A stretch of 5,609 nt of DNA from JBOGZI01 sp050697275 (GCA_050697275.1 JBOGZI010000243.1:1-5609); one strand, 5' to 3'. Positions 1 through 5,609 are shown, numbered from the stretch's first letter. Made by a program: numbers and translations. The notes: generated by a model not told the origin, from the letters alone.

Positions 1-2466
1 GCCCTGCGCAAGGGGATCGAGAAGGTGATCTCGACGATCGGGATCCACGAGGTGCGCGGCTACGCGCGCCAGTTCTCCTCGATCGGAGTGAAGCCCGAGC
101 TCGCGGAGATCTTCCAGACTGAGGCCTTCGCCGCCTCCGAGCAGAGCGGCACGGGCTTCGCCGAGCTCGACGCCGACAGCGACGAGCGGCACAAGATCCT
201 CTCCGGCGAGGAGGAGGCGAAGCCCGCCAAGACCGCCCGCTTCTACCCCAAGGTCTACAAGGCCGCGATCGCCGCCTCGAACGGCTCGGCGAGCTTCGCC
301 GAGTACTCGCAGAAGGTGCGCGAGATGGAGGCGAGCAACCCGATCTCGATGCGCCACATCATGGGTCTGCGCAAGGAGTCCGATCGCGAGCCGGTCGATC
401 CGTCCACGGTGGACGCCTCGATCGGCCACCACGACTACCCCATCGTGATCTCCTCGATGAGCTTCGGCTCGCAGTCCGAGCCCGCCTTCCGCGCCTACGC
501 GGCGGCCGCCAAGGAGATCAACATCCTCTGCATCAACGGCGAGGGCGGGGAGATCCAGGATATGTACGGCGAGTACCGCAAGTGGCGAGGCCAGCAGGTC
601 GCCTCGGGCCGCTTCGGGGTCTCGGCCGAGATGCTCAACTCCTCCTACGTCGCCGAGATCAAGATCGGCCAGGGGGCCAAGCCCGGCGAGGGCGGCCACC
701 TGCCCGGCAAGAAGGTCTCCGAGAAGGTCGCCGCGGCGCGGAACGCCTCGCCGGGCACGGACCTGATCTCACCGTCGAACAACCACGACCTCTACTCGAT
801 CGAGGACCTGGCCGAGCTGATCGACGAGCTGAAGACGGTCAACCCCGACCTCCGGGTCTCGGTCAAGGTGCCGGTGGTCCCGAACGTGGGCACGATCGGC
901 CTCGGCATCGCCAAGGCCGGCGCCGACATCATCACTCTCTCGGGCTTCGAGGGAGGCACCGGCGCGGCGCGCCAGCACGCGCTGCGGCACACCGGCCTCC
1001 CCTCGGACATCGGCACCCGCGCCGTCCACCGCGCGCTGATGGAGGCGGGGATCCGCAACCGGGTGGAGATCTGGGCGGACGGCGGCTACCGCCACGCCCA
1101 CGACATCGTCAAGCTCCACTGCATGGGGGCGAACCGGGTCGCCTTCGGCACCCTGGCGATGGTCTCGCTCGGCTGCACGATCTGCCGCGGCTGCCAGCTC
1201 GACACCTGCCACGTCGGCATCGCCACCTCGATTGAGACCGTCGAGCAGGCCCAGGAGCACGGCCTGAAGAAGTTCACGCCGGTCGAGAACGGCGCCGCGA
1301 GCTGCGCTCGCTTCTTCCAGGCGATGGGCGAGGAGGTGAAGGAGGTGGTCGCCTCGCTCGGCTACGAGCGCGCCCAGGACCTGGTCGGCCGCTATGACCT
1401 GCTCGAGCAGATCTCCCACCAGGAGAGGGTGGACCTGGCCGAGCTGATCGCCCCGCTCGAGGAGTATCTCGACCTCGAGCCGCTCGACCTCCCGGTGCGG
1501 GAGGAGGAGCTGGTCGAGGCGCGCGCCGAGGCCGGCCTGGTGCACGCCAAGCCGATCCGGATGGAGCCGAAGCAGGCCTCCTCGGAGATCGCCAAGCTCT
1601 CCGACAAGGTCTTCGACGGCTCCTGCATCAGCGTCGAGTTCCCCCGGCCCACCGACGCCAACGACCGGGTGCTCGGCACCGAGCTCTCCGGCGCGATCGC
1701 CCGCGCCCGCATCTACGAGGGCGCCCCGGAGGGCACCGAGCACGACGAGCTCGCCCAGCTGGTCTTCAACGGCGGTAGCGTCGCCGGGCAGGGCTTCGGC
1801 GCCTTCAACGAGTGGGGCGTGCTCTGCCGGGTCGAGGGTGGCGCCCAGGACGGGGTCGGCAAGACGATGCTGGGAGGCACCGTCTCGATCATGAAGGGGA
1901 AGAACGCGGCCGGCGAGCGCCTCAACGGCTCGGTCGGCAAGAGCTTCGCCTACGGCGCCCAGCGCGGCCGTCTCTTCGTCCAGGGCTCAGCCGACTCGCG
2001 CTTCTGCATCCGCCTCTCGGGAGCCGACGTGGTGCTGGGCGGGGAGCCCGAGGAGCCCCTCGACGACTCAAAGGGCTGCATCGTCGACCGGGCCAACGCC
2101 AAGGGCTTCGCCTTCGAGTACATGACGTCCGGCCGAGCCGTGGTACTCGGCGACATCGGCCCCTGGGCCTGCGCCGGGATGACCGGCGGCCGCGTCTACG
2201 TTCGCCAGGGCGATGAGCTCGGCCTCACCCGCGGGGCGATCGAGAGCCGGCTCGGCGAGGGTGCCAAGGTCTCGCTCTCCGAGCTCGACGCCGAGGGCCA
2301 GCTCGACCTCGAGGAGCTGCTCGGCCACTACACCGAAGAGCTGCGGGCCACCGACCAGGCCGAGGAGGCCGACCGGATCGCCGCCCTCGCGGCCGACGGC
2401 CCCGCCAACTTCCTGATGATCATCCCTGAGAAGGTCCAGGCGGATCCGTCCATCTCGACGGAGTAG
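1..2466 (+). CDS. gltB: Glutamate synthase large subunit (synthase + GXGXG domains), 5' end outside window
   Basis: Partial gene, open from base 1 in frame 1 to the TAG stop; 821 residues visible (numbered from base 1). The GTG at base 25 is probably internal, since the residues before it continue the usual end of the GltB central domain. Known family role: transfer of ammonia from glutamine to 2-oxoglutarate, giving two glutamates, in the cytoplasm. Visible motifs: GEGGE (180-184), SGRFGV (202-207), the loop KIGQGAKPGEGGHLPG (221-236), GFEGGTG (315-321), Fe-S cysteines 392, 395, 398 and 403 ending in CHVGIAT, then a GXGXG beta-helix domain at roughly 535-735 with glycine-rich turns (643-662) and EYMTSGRAVVLGD (from 706). 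The C-terminal 85 residues are acidic and helical, as usual. About 1,500 residues is normal for full GltB, so the N-terminal amidotransferase would lie upstream if present. Odd points: an extra cysteine (395) and His instead of the usual Pro after Cys403. No gltD follows, so the electron donor (NADPH or ferredoxin) cannot be decided. Confidence 0.93.
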   Translation, partial: ALRKGIEKVISTIGIHEVRGYARQFSSIGVKPELAEIFQTEAFAASEQSGTGFAELDADSDERHKILSGEEEAKPAKTARFYPKVYKAAIAASNGSASFAEYSQKVREMEASNPISMRHIMGLRKESDREPVDPSTVDASIGHHDYPIVISSMSFGSQSEPAFRAYAAAAKEINILCINGEGGEIQDMYGEYRKWRGQQVASGRFGVSAEMLNSSYVAEIKIGQGAKPGEGGHLPGKKVSEKVAAARNASPGTDLISPSNNHDLYSIEDLAELIDELKTVNPDLRVSVKVPVVPNVGTIGLGIAKAGADIITLSGFEGGTGAARQHALRHTGLPSDIGTRAVHRALMEAGIRNRVEIWADGGYRHAHDIVKLHCMGANRVAFGTLAMVSLGCTICRGCQLDTCHVGIATSIETVEQAQEHGLKKFTPVENGAASCARFFQAMGEEVKEVVASLGYERAQDLVGRYDLLEQISHQERVDLAELIAPLEEYLDLEPLDLPVREEELVEARAEAGLVHAKPIRMEPKQASSEIAKLSDKVFDGSCISVEFPRPTDANDRVLGTELSGAIARARIYEGAPEGTEHDELAQLVFNGGSVAGQGFGAFNEWGVLCRVEGGAQDGVGKTMLGGTVSIMKGKNAAGERLNGSVGKSFAYGAQRGRLFVQGSADSRFCIRLSGADVVLGGEPEEPLDDSKGCIVDRANAKGFAFEYMTSGRAVVLGDIGPWACAGMTGGRVYVRQGDELGLTRGAIESRLGEGAKVSLSELDAEGQLDLEELLGHYTEELRATDQAEEADRIAALAADGPANFLMIIPEKVQADPSISTE

Positions 2467-2514
2467 CGCCTCGGCTGACGCGTTTCGGTCAGCGCGCTGA
2501 CGGGCCCCGAGCGC
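2466..2514 (+). terminator. Stem-loop after gltB containing a 14-bp palindrome
   Basis: Directly after the gltB stop. An outer stem pairs GCGC(C)TCGG (2466-2474, one bulged C) with CCGAGCGC (2507-2514). Inside it, GCTGAC (2474-2479), GTCAGC (2488-2493) and GCTGAC again (2496-2501) give two alternative inner pairings. GTCAGCGCGCTGAC (2488-2501) is a perfect palindrome. No U-run follows, so a classical intrinsic terminator is not shown. It could be a U-less terminator, an RNA-stabilising 3' structure or a protein-binding site. Pairings were read by eye. Confidence 0.35.
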
Positions 2515-2518
2515 TGGT

Positions 2519-2545
2519 GGGCCGTGGGGCGCAACTCCCCGGCCC
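2519..2545 (+). terminator. GC-rich hairpin in the gltB-sulfatase spacer
   Basis: GGGCCG (2519-2524) pairs with CGGCCC (2540-2545). After one T/C mismatch, GGGG (2526-2529) pairs with CTCC (2535-2538) with one G-U wobble, closing a 5-nt loop CGCAA. The sequence after it (GCGGAGCGTTCTT) has only a weak T cluster. It is the strongest hairpin I can read in this spacer and is well placed to end gltB transcription, but the missing U-tract keeps this tentative. Confidence 0.4.
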
Positions 2546-2603
2546 GCGGAGCGTTCTTGGACCAGGGCGGCGGTTCTCGGCCAGAGGCCGCCTTCATCCC
2601 GGC

Positions 2604-2610
2604 AGGTGAG
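2604..2610 (+). promoter_or_regulatory. Ribosome binding site deciding the sulfatase start
   Basis: AGGTGAG lies 10 nt before the ATG at 2621 and resembles a Shine-Dalgarno core. The alternative in-frame GTG at 2606 sits inside this motif and has no purine-rich site of its own, so the ATG is the better start. The five residues gained from the GTG add nothing recognisable. Confidence 0.5.
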
Positions 2611-2620
2611 CATTCCTCCG

Positions 2621-4435
2621 ATGGCCGCACACCCGACAGCCGTCGCCGCGCGCCCGCGTCCGAGGCGTCGCTCGCTGCTGCTCGGCGCGGGCCTGACGAC
2701 CCTGCTGGCCGCGCTCGCCTTGGCGCATCTGGTGCTCAGCCCCAGCGCCGGCGCGGGCCACTCGGCGAGGCCGAACGTCGTTCTCTTCGTCACCGACGAT
2801 CAGACCCTCGAGGAGATGAGGGCGCTGCCGTTCACCGCGGCGCTGATCGGCGGCGGGGGGGCGACCTTCAGCCGCGCCTACGTCTCCTTCCCGCTCTGCT
2901 GCCCGGCGCGGGCGACGATGCTGAGCGGCCAGTACATGCACAACCACAACGTGCGGGGCAACCTCCCGCCCACCGGGGGCTGGCCGGTCTTCCGGGGACT
3001 CGGCACGGAGTCGAGGGCGCTACCCACCTGGCTCGACGACGCCGGCTACTACAACGTCCACGTCGGCAAGTACATGAACAGCTACGCCGGGATCGGGGGG
3101 GCGCCGGCGCCGGTCCCGCCAGGCTGGGACGAGTGGTACGGCAAGATCTCCCAGTACAACCCCGCCCTGTACGGCGGCAAGATCTACTTCAACTACGAGA
3201 TGCGGGAGGACCCGCCGGTGAGCGGCGGCGTCCCCTGCCCGGAGGGTCCCCCCAACGTCCCCCCCGGCGAGCCTTACACCTGCTCCTATCGATCCGACCC
3301 CTCCGACTACCAGACGGACGTGATCCGCAGAAAGGCGGTCGAGGCGATCGGGCGTCTCAGCGATGGGACTGCCCCCTTCTTCCTCAACGTCCAGTTCAAC
3401 GCGCCCCACGCGCCCTATGACCCCCATCCCAGCGCCGCCTTCGCCTACGCCTCAGCGCAGATCGAGAAGCCGAGAGCCTTCAACGAGAAGCGGATCAAGG
3501 ACAAGCCCCGGTTCCTGCGCCGCCTCCCCAAGCTCGGCAAGGGCAAGCTCAACCAGATCACGGCCCGCCGGCGCCTGCGGCTCTCGATGCTGTTCAGCGT
3601 CGATCAGTCGATCGCCTCGATCGCCTTCGCGCTGCTGGCCAAGGGCGAGCTCGACAACACCTACCTCATCTTCACCTCCGACAACGGCTACTTCAGCGGC
3701 GAGCACCGGATCAGGCAGGGCAAGTACCTGCCCCACGAGCCCTCCAGCCACGTTCCGTTGATGATCCGCGGGCCGGGGATTCCCGCCGGGGGGACCTCGG
3801 AGGTGCTGGCCTCGGATGTGGACCTCGCGTCCACCATCGCGGAGATGACCGGAGCCGTGCCGAAGCTTCCCCAGGACGGCCGCTCGCTGCTCTCCTACGC
3901 TCGCCAGCCCTGGGTCACCTCCGGCCGCCCGCTGCTGCTCGAGGCGGATACCGGCCCGAGCATCGACGACGAGGGCGCGGAGGGCCCCACCGCCGACGAC
4001 CCGAAGTTCCGGAAGTACCTGAGGGGTCTGAAGCGCAAGAAGAAGAAGCTGCGGAGGAAGTGCCGGGCGCTCGCCAGGGGGGAGAAGGGAAGCGCCAAGC
4101 AGGCGCTGCGCTGCTTCCGGCGAGGCGTCAGGAACCTCGACCAGGAGCCGGTGGACCGCTTCTACAAGCTGCGGGCTCCGGCCTACCGGGCGATCCGCAG
4201 CGACCGCTACGCGCTCTTCCTCTACGGCACGGGCGAGGTGGAGCTCTACGACATGCGCAAGGACCCGAACCAGCTCCACTCGGTGGCGAAGAACCGGCGC
4301 TACCGAGGCGTGAAGCGCTGGCTCTTCGACCGCCTCGACGAGCTCACCTTCTGCGCCGGCGCGACCTGTTCCCCGGAGGTCGACGGGGAGCCCGCCCCGA
4401 AGAAGAAAAAGAAGAAGAAGCGGAAGCGGCGCTAG
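2621..4435 (+). CDS. Exported formylglycine-dependent sulfatase, GNS-like
   Basis: Predicted 604-residue sulfatase of the alkaline phosphatase superfamily (COG3119 type), hydrolysing a sulfate ester; substrate unknown. Residues 1-45 form a signal peptide: RPRPRRR (11-17), a hydrophobic core (19-39), and probable cleavage near SAGAG. The RRRSLL order also fits a Tat signal. Metal ligands D59-D60 begin the domain (PNVVLFVTDDQ). C93-C-P-A-R97 is the sulfatase signature, with Cys93 expected to become formylglycine; the following ATMLSGQYMHNHNV closely resembles the human glucosamine-6-sulfatase region. Other likely active-site residues are H107/H109, K150 (VGKYMN), H263 (NAPHAPY), D354-N355 (TSDNGY) and K368. 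The C-terminal subdomain carries a Lys/Arg-rich insertion (462-505) with Cys481 and Cys498 and ends in KKKKKKKRKRR (594-604). It probably has its own transcript, since stem-loops separate it from gltB. No formylglycine-generating enzyme gene is in the window. An alternative GTG start at 2606 gives 609 residues. The fold is secure, the substrate is not. Confidence 0.9.
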   Translation: MAAHPTAVAARPRPRRRSLLLGAGLTTLLAALALAHLVLSPSAGAGHSARPNVVLFVTDDQTLEEMRALPFTAALIGGGGATFSRAYVSFPLCCPARATMLSGQYMHNHNVRGNLPPTGGWPVFRGLGTESRALPTWLDDAGYYNVHVGKYMNSYAGIGGAPAPVPPGWDEWYGKISQYNPALYGGKIYFNYEMREDPPVSGGVPCPEGPPNVPPGEPYTCSYRSDPSDYQTDVIRRKAVEAIGRLSDGTAPFFLNVQFNAPHAPYDPHPSAAFAYASAQIEKPRAFNEKRIKDKPRFLRRLPKLGKGKLNQITARRRLRLSMLFSVDQSIASIAFALLAKGELDNTYLIFTSDNGYFSGEHRIRQGKYLPHEPSSHVPLMIRGPGIPAGGTSEVLASDVDLASTIAEMTGAVPKLPQDGRSLLSYARQPWVTSGRPLLLEADTGPSIDDEGAEGPTADDPKFRKYLRGLKRKKKKLRRKCRALARGEKGSAKQALRCFRRGVRNLDQEPVDRFYKLRAPAYRAIRSDRYALFLYGTGEVELYDMRKDPNQLHSVAKNRRYRGVKRWLFDRLDELTFCAGATCSPEVDGEPAPKKKKKKKRKRR

Positions 4436-5016
4436 GCGGTGTCGGCGGGGGTTCCCGCCGTCTCGATCACGTGCAGCGTGTAGCGGCCGATCTGGAGTTG
4501 GTCGCCGTCCTCGAGATGACTCCACTCGACCGGCTCTCCGTTGACCAGGATGCCGTTCATCGAGCGGTCGTCGAGCACCCGCAGCTCGCCCTCCGGGGTC
4601 TTGACGATCACCGCGTGCCGGCGCGAGACGGTCGCATCGTCGAGCCTGACGTCGGCCGAGGCGCTGCGGCCGATCCGCGACCAGCCGTCCTCGAGCTCGA
4701 AGACGCGCCTGCGGCCCTCCACGAAGGCCGCCAGGTACTTGCCATGTGCCGGGATCGAGTCGCGAACGCCGGCGAGCCAGTCGGCCGGCTGCTCCTGCGG
4801 CCTCGTGATCGCGATGTTCCCGAGGGTCGGTTGCTCCTGTTCGAACAGCGACGCGCGTCGGAAGCGCGAGCCGCCGCAGTTCGGGCACTCCGGGATCGAG
4901 TCGGCGGGAGCGAGCGAAACCGGAATGGAGCATTCCGCGCAAAGGAGAGAGCCGGAACCGCCGGCAGCCTCCCCCGATTCACGCACTTCGTCTCTGCTCT
5001 GTCCGATCGCGGACAT
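4432..5016 (-). CDS. Zinc-ribbon and FHA domain protein
   Basis: A 194-residue soluble protein with no signal peptide or membrane segment. A polar N-terminus (1-23) is followed by a zinc ribbon with C26-x2-C29 and C44-x2-C47, then GGSRFRRASLF, typical of small bacterial zinc ribbons. A linker (about 59-90) leads to an FHA domain (about 93-186). The FHA core is intact: G116-R117, S131-R-R-H134 and N154-G155, the positions that contact phosphothreonine in the family; the usual STNGT is here SMNGI. Family knowledge suggests it binds phosphothreonine on a partner, often a substrate of a Ser/Thr kinase, but no kinase or phosphatase is nearby. The partner and role are unknown. The ATG at 5016 has no Shine-Dalgarno sequence but a -10-like element lies about 15 nt upstream, suggesting a very short leader. 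An in-frame GTG ten codons later would still keep both domains. Its stop interlocks with the sulfatase stop. Confidence 0.9.
   Translation of the reverse strand: MSAIGQSRDEVRESGEAAGGSGSLLCAECSIPVSLAPADSIPECPNCGGSRFRRASLFEQEQPTLGNIAITRPQEQPADWLAGVRDSIPAHGKYLAAFVEGRRRVFELEDGWSRIGRSASADVRLDDATVSRRHAVIVKTPEGELRVLDDRSMNGILVNGEPVEWSHLEDGDQLQIGRYTLHVIETAGTPADTA
4443..4460. terminator. Perfect 7-bp hairpin at the convergent gene ends
   Basis: CGGCGGG (4443-4449), loop GGTT, CCCGCCG (4454-4460). It begins 8 nt after the sulfatase stop and lies within the last codons of the convergent FHA gene. Being palindromic, it can fold in either transcript. As there is no spacer between the genes, it may slow or end transcription from the sulfatase side. 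No U-tract follows on the plus strand, so termination is only inferred. Confidence 0.35.
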
Positions 5017-5031
5017 TCGGGGAGTTAGCCG

Positions 5032-5061
5032 ATACTAACCGCTCTACCGCAAATTCGTGAA
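5032..5061 (-). promoter_or_regulatory. Candidate promoter of the FHA gene
   Basis: Read on the minus strand: TTCACG (5061-5056), an 18-bp spacer, then TAGTAT (5037-5032), each matching four of six bases of the sigma-70-type consensus. Initiation at the adenines 5026/5025 would leave a leader of about 9-10 nt before the ATG at 5016, in line with the lack of a Shine-Dalgarno sequence. This was read by eye and no start site is known. Confidence 0.4.
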
Positions 5062-5070
5062 GAATTCGCG
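5048..5070. promoter_or_regulatory. AT-rich imperfect palindrome, possible operator
   Basis: CGCAAATTCG (5048-5057), spacer TGA, AGAATTCGCG (5061-5070). Eight of ten positions are symmetric, with a perfect core AATTC-N5-GAATT (5052-5066). It stands out as AT-rich in a GC-rich spacer between divergent genes and overlaps the predicted -35 of the FHA gene. That position suits a dimeric repressor site. No regulator gene is visible in the window and I do not recognise the motif. Confidence 0.35.
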
Positions 5071-5130
5071 GACGCCCCGCACGCAAAGTCCAGCTTTCCC
5101 GCCCGCCGGGGGCCGCGGGATCGACGGGGA

Positions 5131-5136
5131 TAGAAT
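5131..5136 (+). promoter_or_regulatory. Candidate -10 element of the SRPBCC gene
   Basis: TAGAAT matches five of six bases of TATAAT and ends 10 nt before the ATG at 5147. Transcription would begin at or within a few bases of the start codon, giving a leaderless or near-leaderless mRNA, which is common in actinobacteria. No Shine-Dalgarno sequence is visible, and the sequence at the -35 distance is G-rich with no clear match. Confidence 0.45.
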
Positions 5137-5146
5137 CGCCGCCGCG

Positions 5147-5609
5147 ATGGGGCCGGTCTCGCTCAGCATCCCGGTTGACGCCTCGCGCGAGCAGGTCTTC
5201 GACCTCCTGGTCGACCTCTCGGCGCGACCGGCCTGGATCGACCATTTCGCGAGCGACTACCGCCTGGAGCGACTCCCGTCCGTGGGCGAGGGGGCGGCGG
5301 CCCGGTTCAGGGTCGACGCTCCCGGCGGGATTCGCTACATGGAGACGGTGATCGCGGACGCCGAGCGCCCGCACCTCGTCGTCGAACACGGCCGGGGCGG
5401 GCACCTCGATCGGGTGCCCCTGCGGGCGGTCTGGGAGCTGGCCGAGGGGGCTGGGGTGACCACGGTCTCGCTCACCTTCTGGAGCGAGCCGGCCGCACTC
5501 TTCGACAAGCTGCGTGAGCTCGGCCGCTCGCGCTGGTGGCGGCGGCGCTGGGCGAAGGCGCTCCGCCGCATGCGCGAGCTGATCGAGTCCGGCGCCGACG
5601 CCGCCCCGC
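5147..5609 (+). CDS. SRPBCC (START/Bet v1-like) domain protein, 3' end outside window
   Basis: Open to the right edge with no stop; 154 residues visible from ATG 5147. The start is supported by the TAGAAT element just upstream and by the domain beginning at once. The pattern is that of the SRPBCC/polyketide-cyclase-like superfamily: a first strand SLSIPVDAS (5-13), a helix EQVFDLLVDL (15-24), the turn region ARPAWIDHF (26-34), a series of strands (about 38-112) that would form the curved sheet, and a long basic C-terminal helix (about 116-147) containing RWWRRRW. Proteins of this fold bind hydrophobic ligands in a cavity; the bacterial members include cyclases, lipid binders and many of unknown role, so no reaction can be assigned. 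No signal peptide is seen. It is divergent from the FHA gene across a 130-bp spacer and may share its regulation. The fold is likely; the function is unknown. Confidence 0.75.
   Translation, partial: MGPVSLSIPVDASREQVFDLLVDLSARPAWIDHFASDYRLERLPSVGEGAAARFRVDAPGGIRYMETVIADAERPHLVVEHGRGGHLDRVPLRAVWELAEGAGVTTVSLTFWSEPAALFDKLRELGRSRWWRRRWAKALRRMRELIESGADAAP

Noticed and set aside
769..1743. A 324-codon minus-strand open frame inside gltB
   Set aside because: It is antisense to conserved synthase-domain codons and has low-complexity Leu/Asp/Val/Arg composition. It results from stop-poor GC-rich DNA.
2621..2770. Lipoprotein signal on the sulfatase
   Set aside because: There is no cysteine in or after the hydrophobic core, so no lipobox.
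2068..2793. A minus-strand open frame crossing the gltB-sulfatase spacer
   Set aside because: It overlaps the ends of both neighbouring genes antisense and shows no domain or ribosome binding site. The spacer is better explained by its hairpins.
2524..3420. A plus-strand open frame overlapping the start of the sulfatase
   Set aside because: It is a frame shadow rich in Arg/Gly/Pro. The sulfatase signature and metal-site motifs are all in the other frame.
4400..4432. Programmed frameshifting at the A5/purine run near the sulfatase end
   Set aside because: There is no classical slippery heptamer, and the in-frame stop follows at once. The poly-Lys tail is the simple reading.
3452..4942. A 496-codon open frame on the minus strand
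   Set aside because: It lies antisense to the sulfatase and out of frame with the FHA gene. Its composition is the Arg/Ala/Gly/Val/Leu-rich pattern of a GC-rich shadow, it has no recognisable domain, and it conflicts with two secure genes.
4979..5404. A minus-strand open frame across the divergent spacer
   Set aside because: It runs antisense to the SRPBCC gene, has shadow composition, and overlaps the 5' end and promoter of the FHA gene.
1..5609. CRISPR array, tRNA/rRNA, insertion sequence, att site or defence cassette
   Set aside because: I saw no regularly spaced repeats, RNA gene hallmarks, transposase or integrase motifs, or terminal inverted repeats. The window looks like ordinary chromosomal sequence.

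Overview
The window is GC-rich on both strands and nearly fully coding. It holds four protein genes with strongly GC-biased third codon positions, short spacers, a polypurine Lys/Arg-rich secreted protein, and two promoter-like hexamers of the form TAGNAT/TAGTAT very close to start codons (near-leaderless layout). Together these suggest a high-GC actinobacterium, plausibly of the Thermoleophilia/Solirubrobacterales type. That placement is inference from style and protein flavour, because no marker gene is present.

Layout. (1) Bases 1-2466, plus strand: the C-terminal 821 residues of a glutamate synthase large subunit (gltB-like), entering from the left edge. It carries the FMN/2-oxoglutarate (synthase) domain, the Fe-S cysteine cluster and the C-terminal GXGXG beta-helix. 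(2) Bases 2467-2620: a spacer with a 14-bp perfect palindrome and two GC-rich stem-loops, which probably separates gltB from the next gene. (3) Bases 2621-4435, plus strand: an exported, formylglycine-type sulfatase resembling the glucosamine-6-sulfatase (GNS) branch, with an Arg-rich signal peptide, a lysine-rich insertion and a polybasic C-terminus. (4) Bases 4432-5016, minus strand: a zinc-ribbon plus FHA-domain protein, convergent with the sulfatase; the two stop codons interlock in the tetranucleotide CTAG. (5) Bases 5017-5146: a divergent promoter region with an AT-rich imperfect palindrome. (6) Bases 5147 to the right edge, plus strand: a SRPBCC (START/Bet v1-like) domain protein, cut by the window end.

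The four genes do not form an evident pathway: central nitrogen assimilation, an extracellular hydrolase, a phospho-threonine-reading adaptor and a small ligand-binding-fold protein. I see no mobile element, CRISPR array, RNA gene or defence cassette. I did not find a convincing new multi-gene system. The items most worth a second look are the extra cysteine in the glutamate synthase Fe-S motif, the two polybasic segments of the sulfatase, the zinc-ribbon-FHA architecture, and the palindrome overlapping the predicted promoter of the FHA gene.
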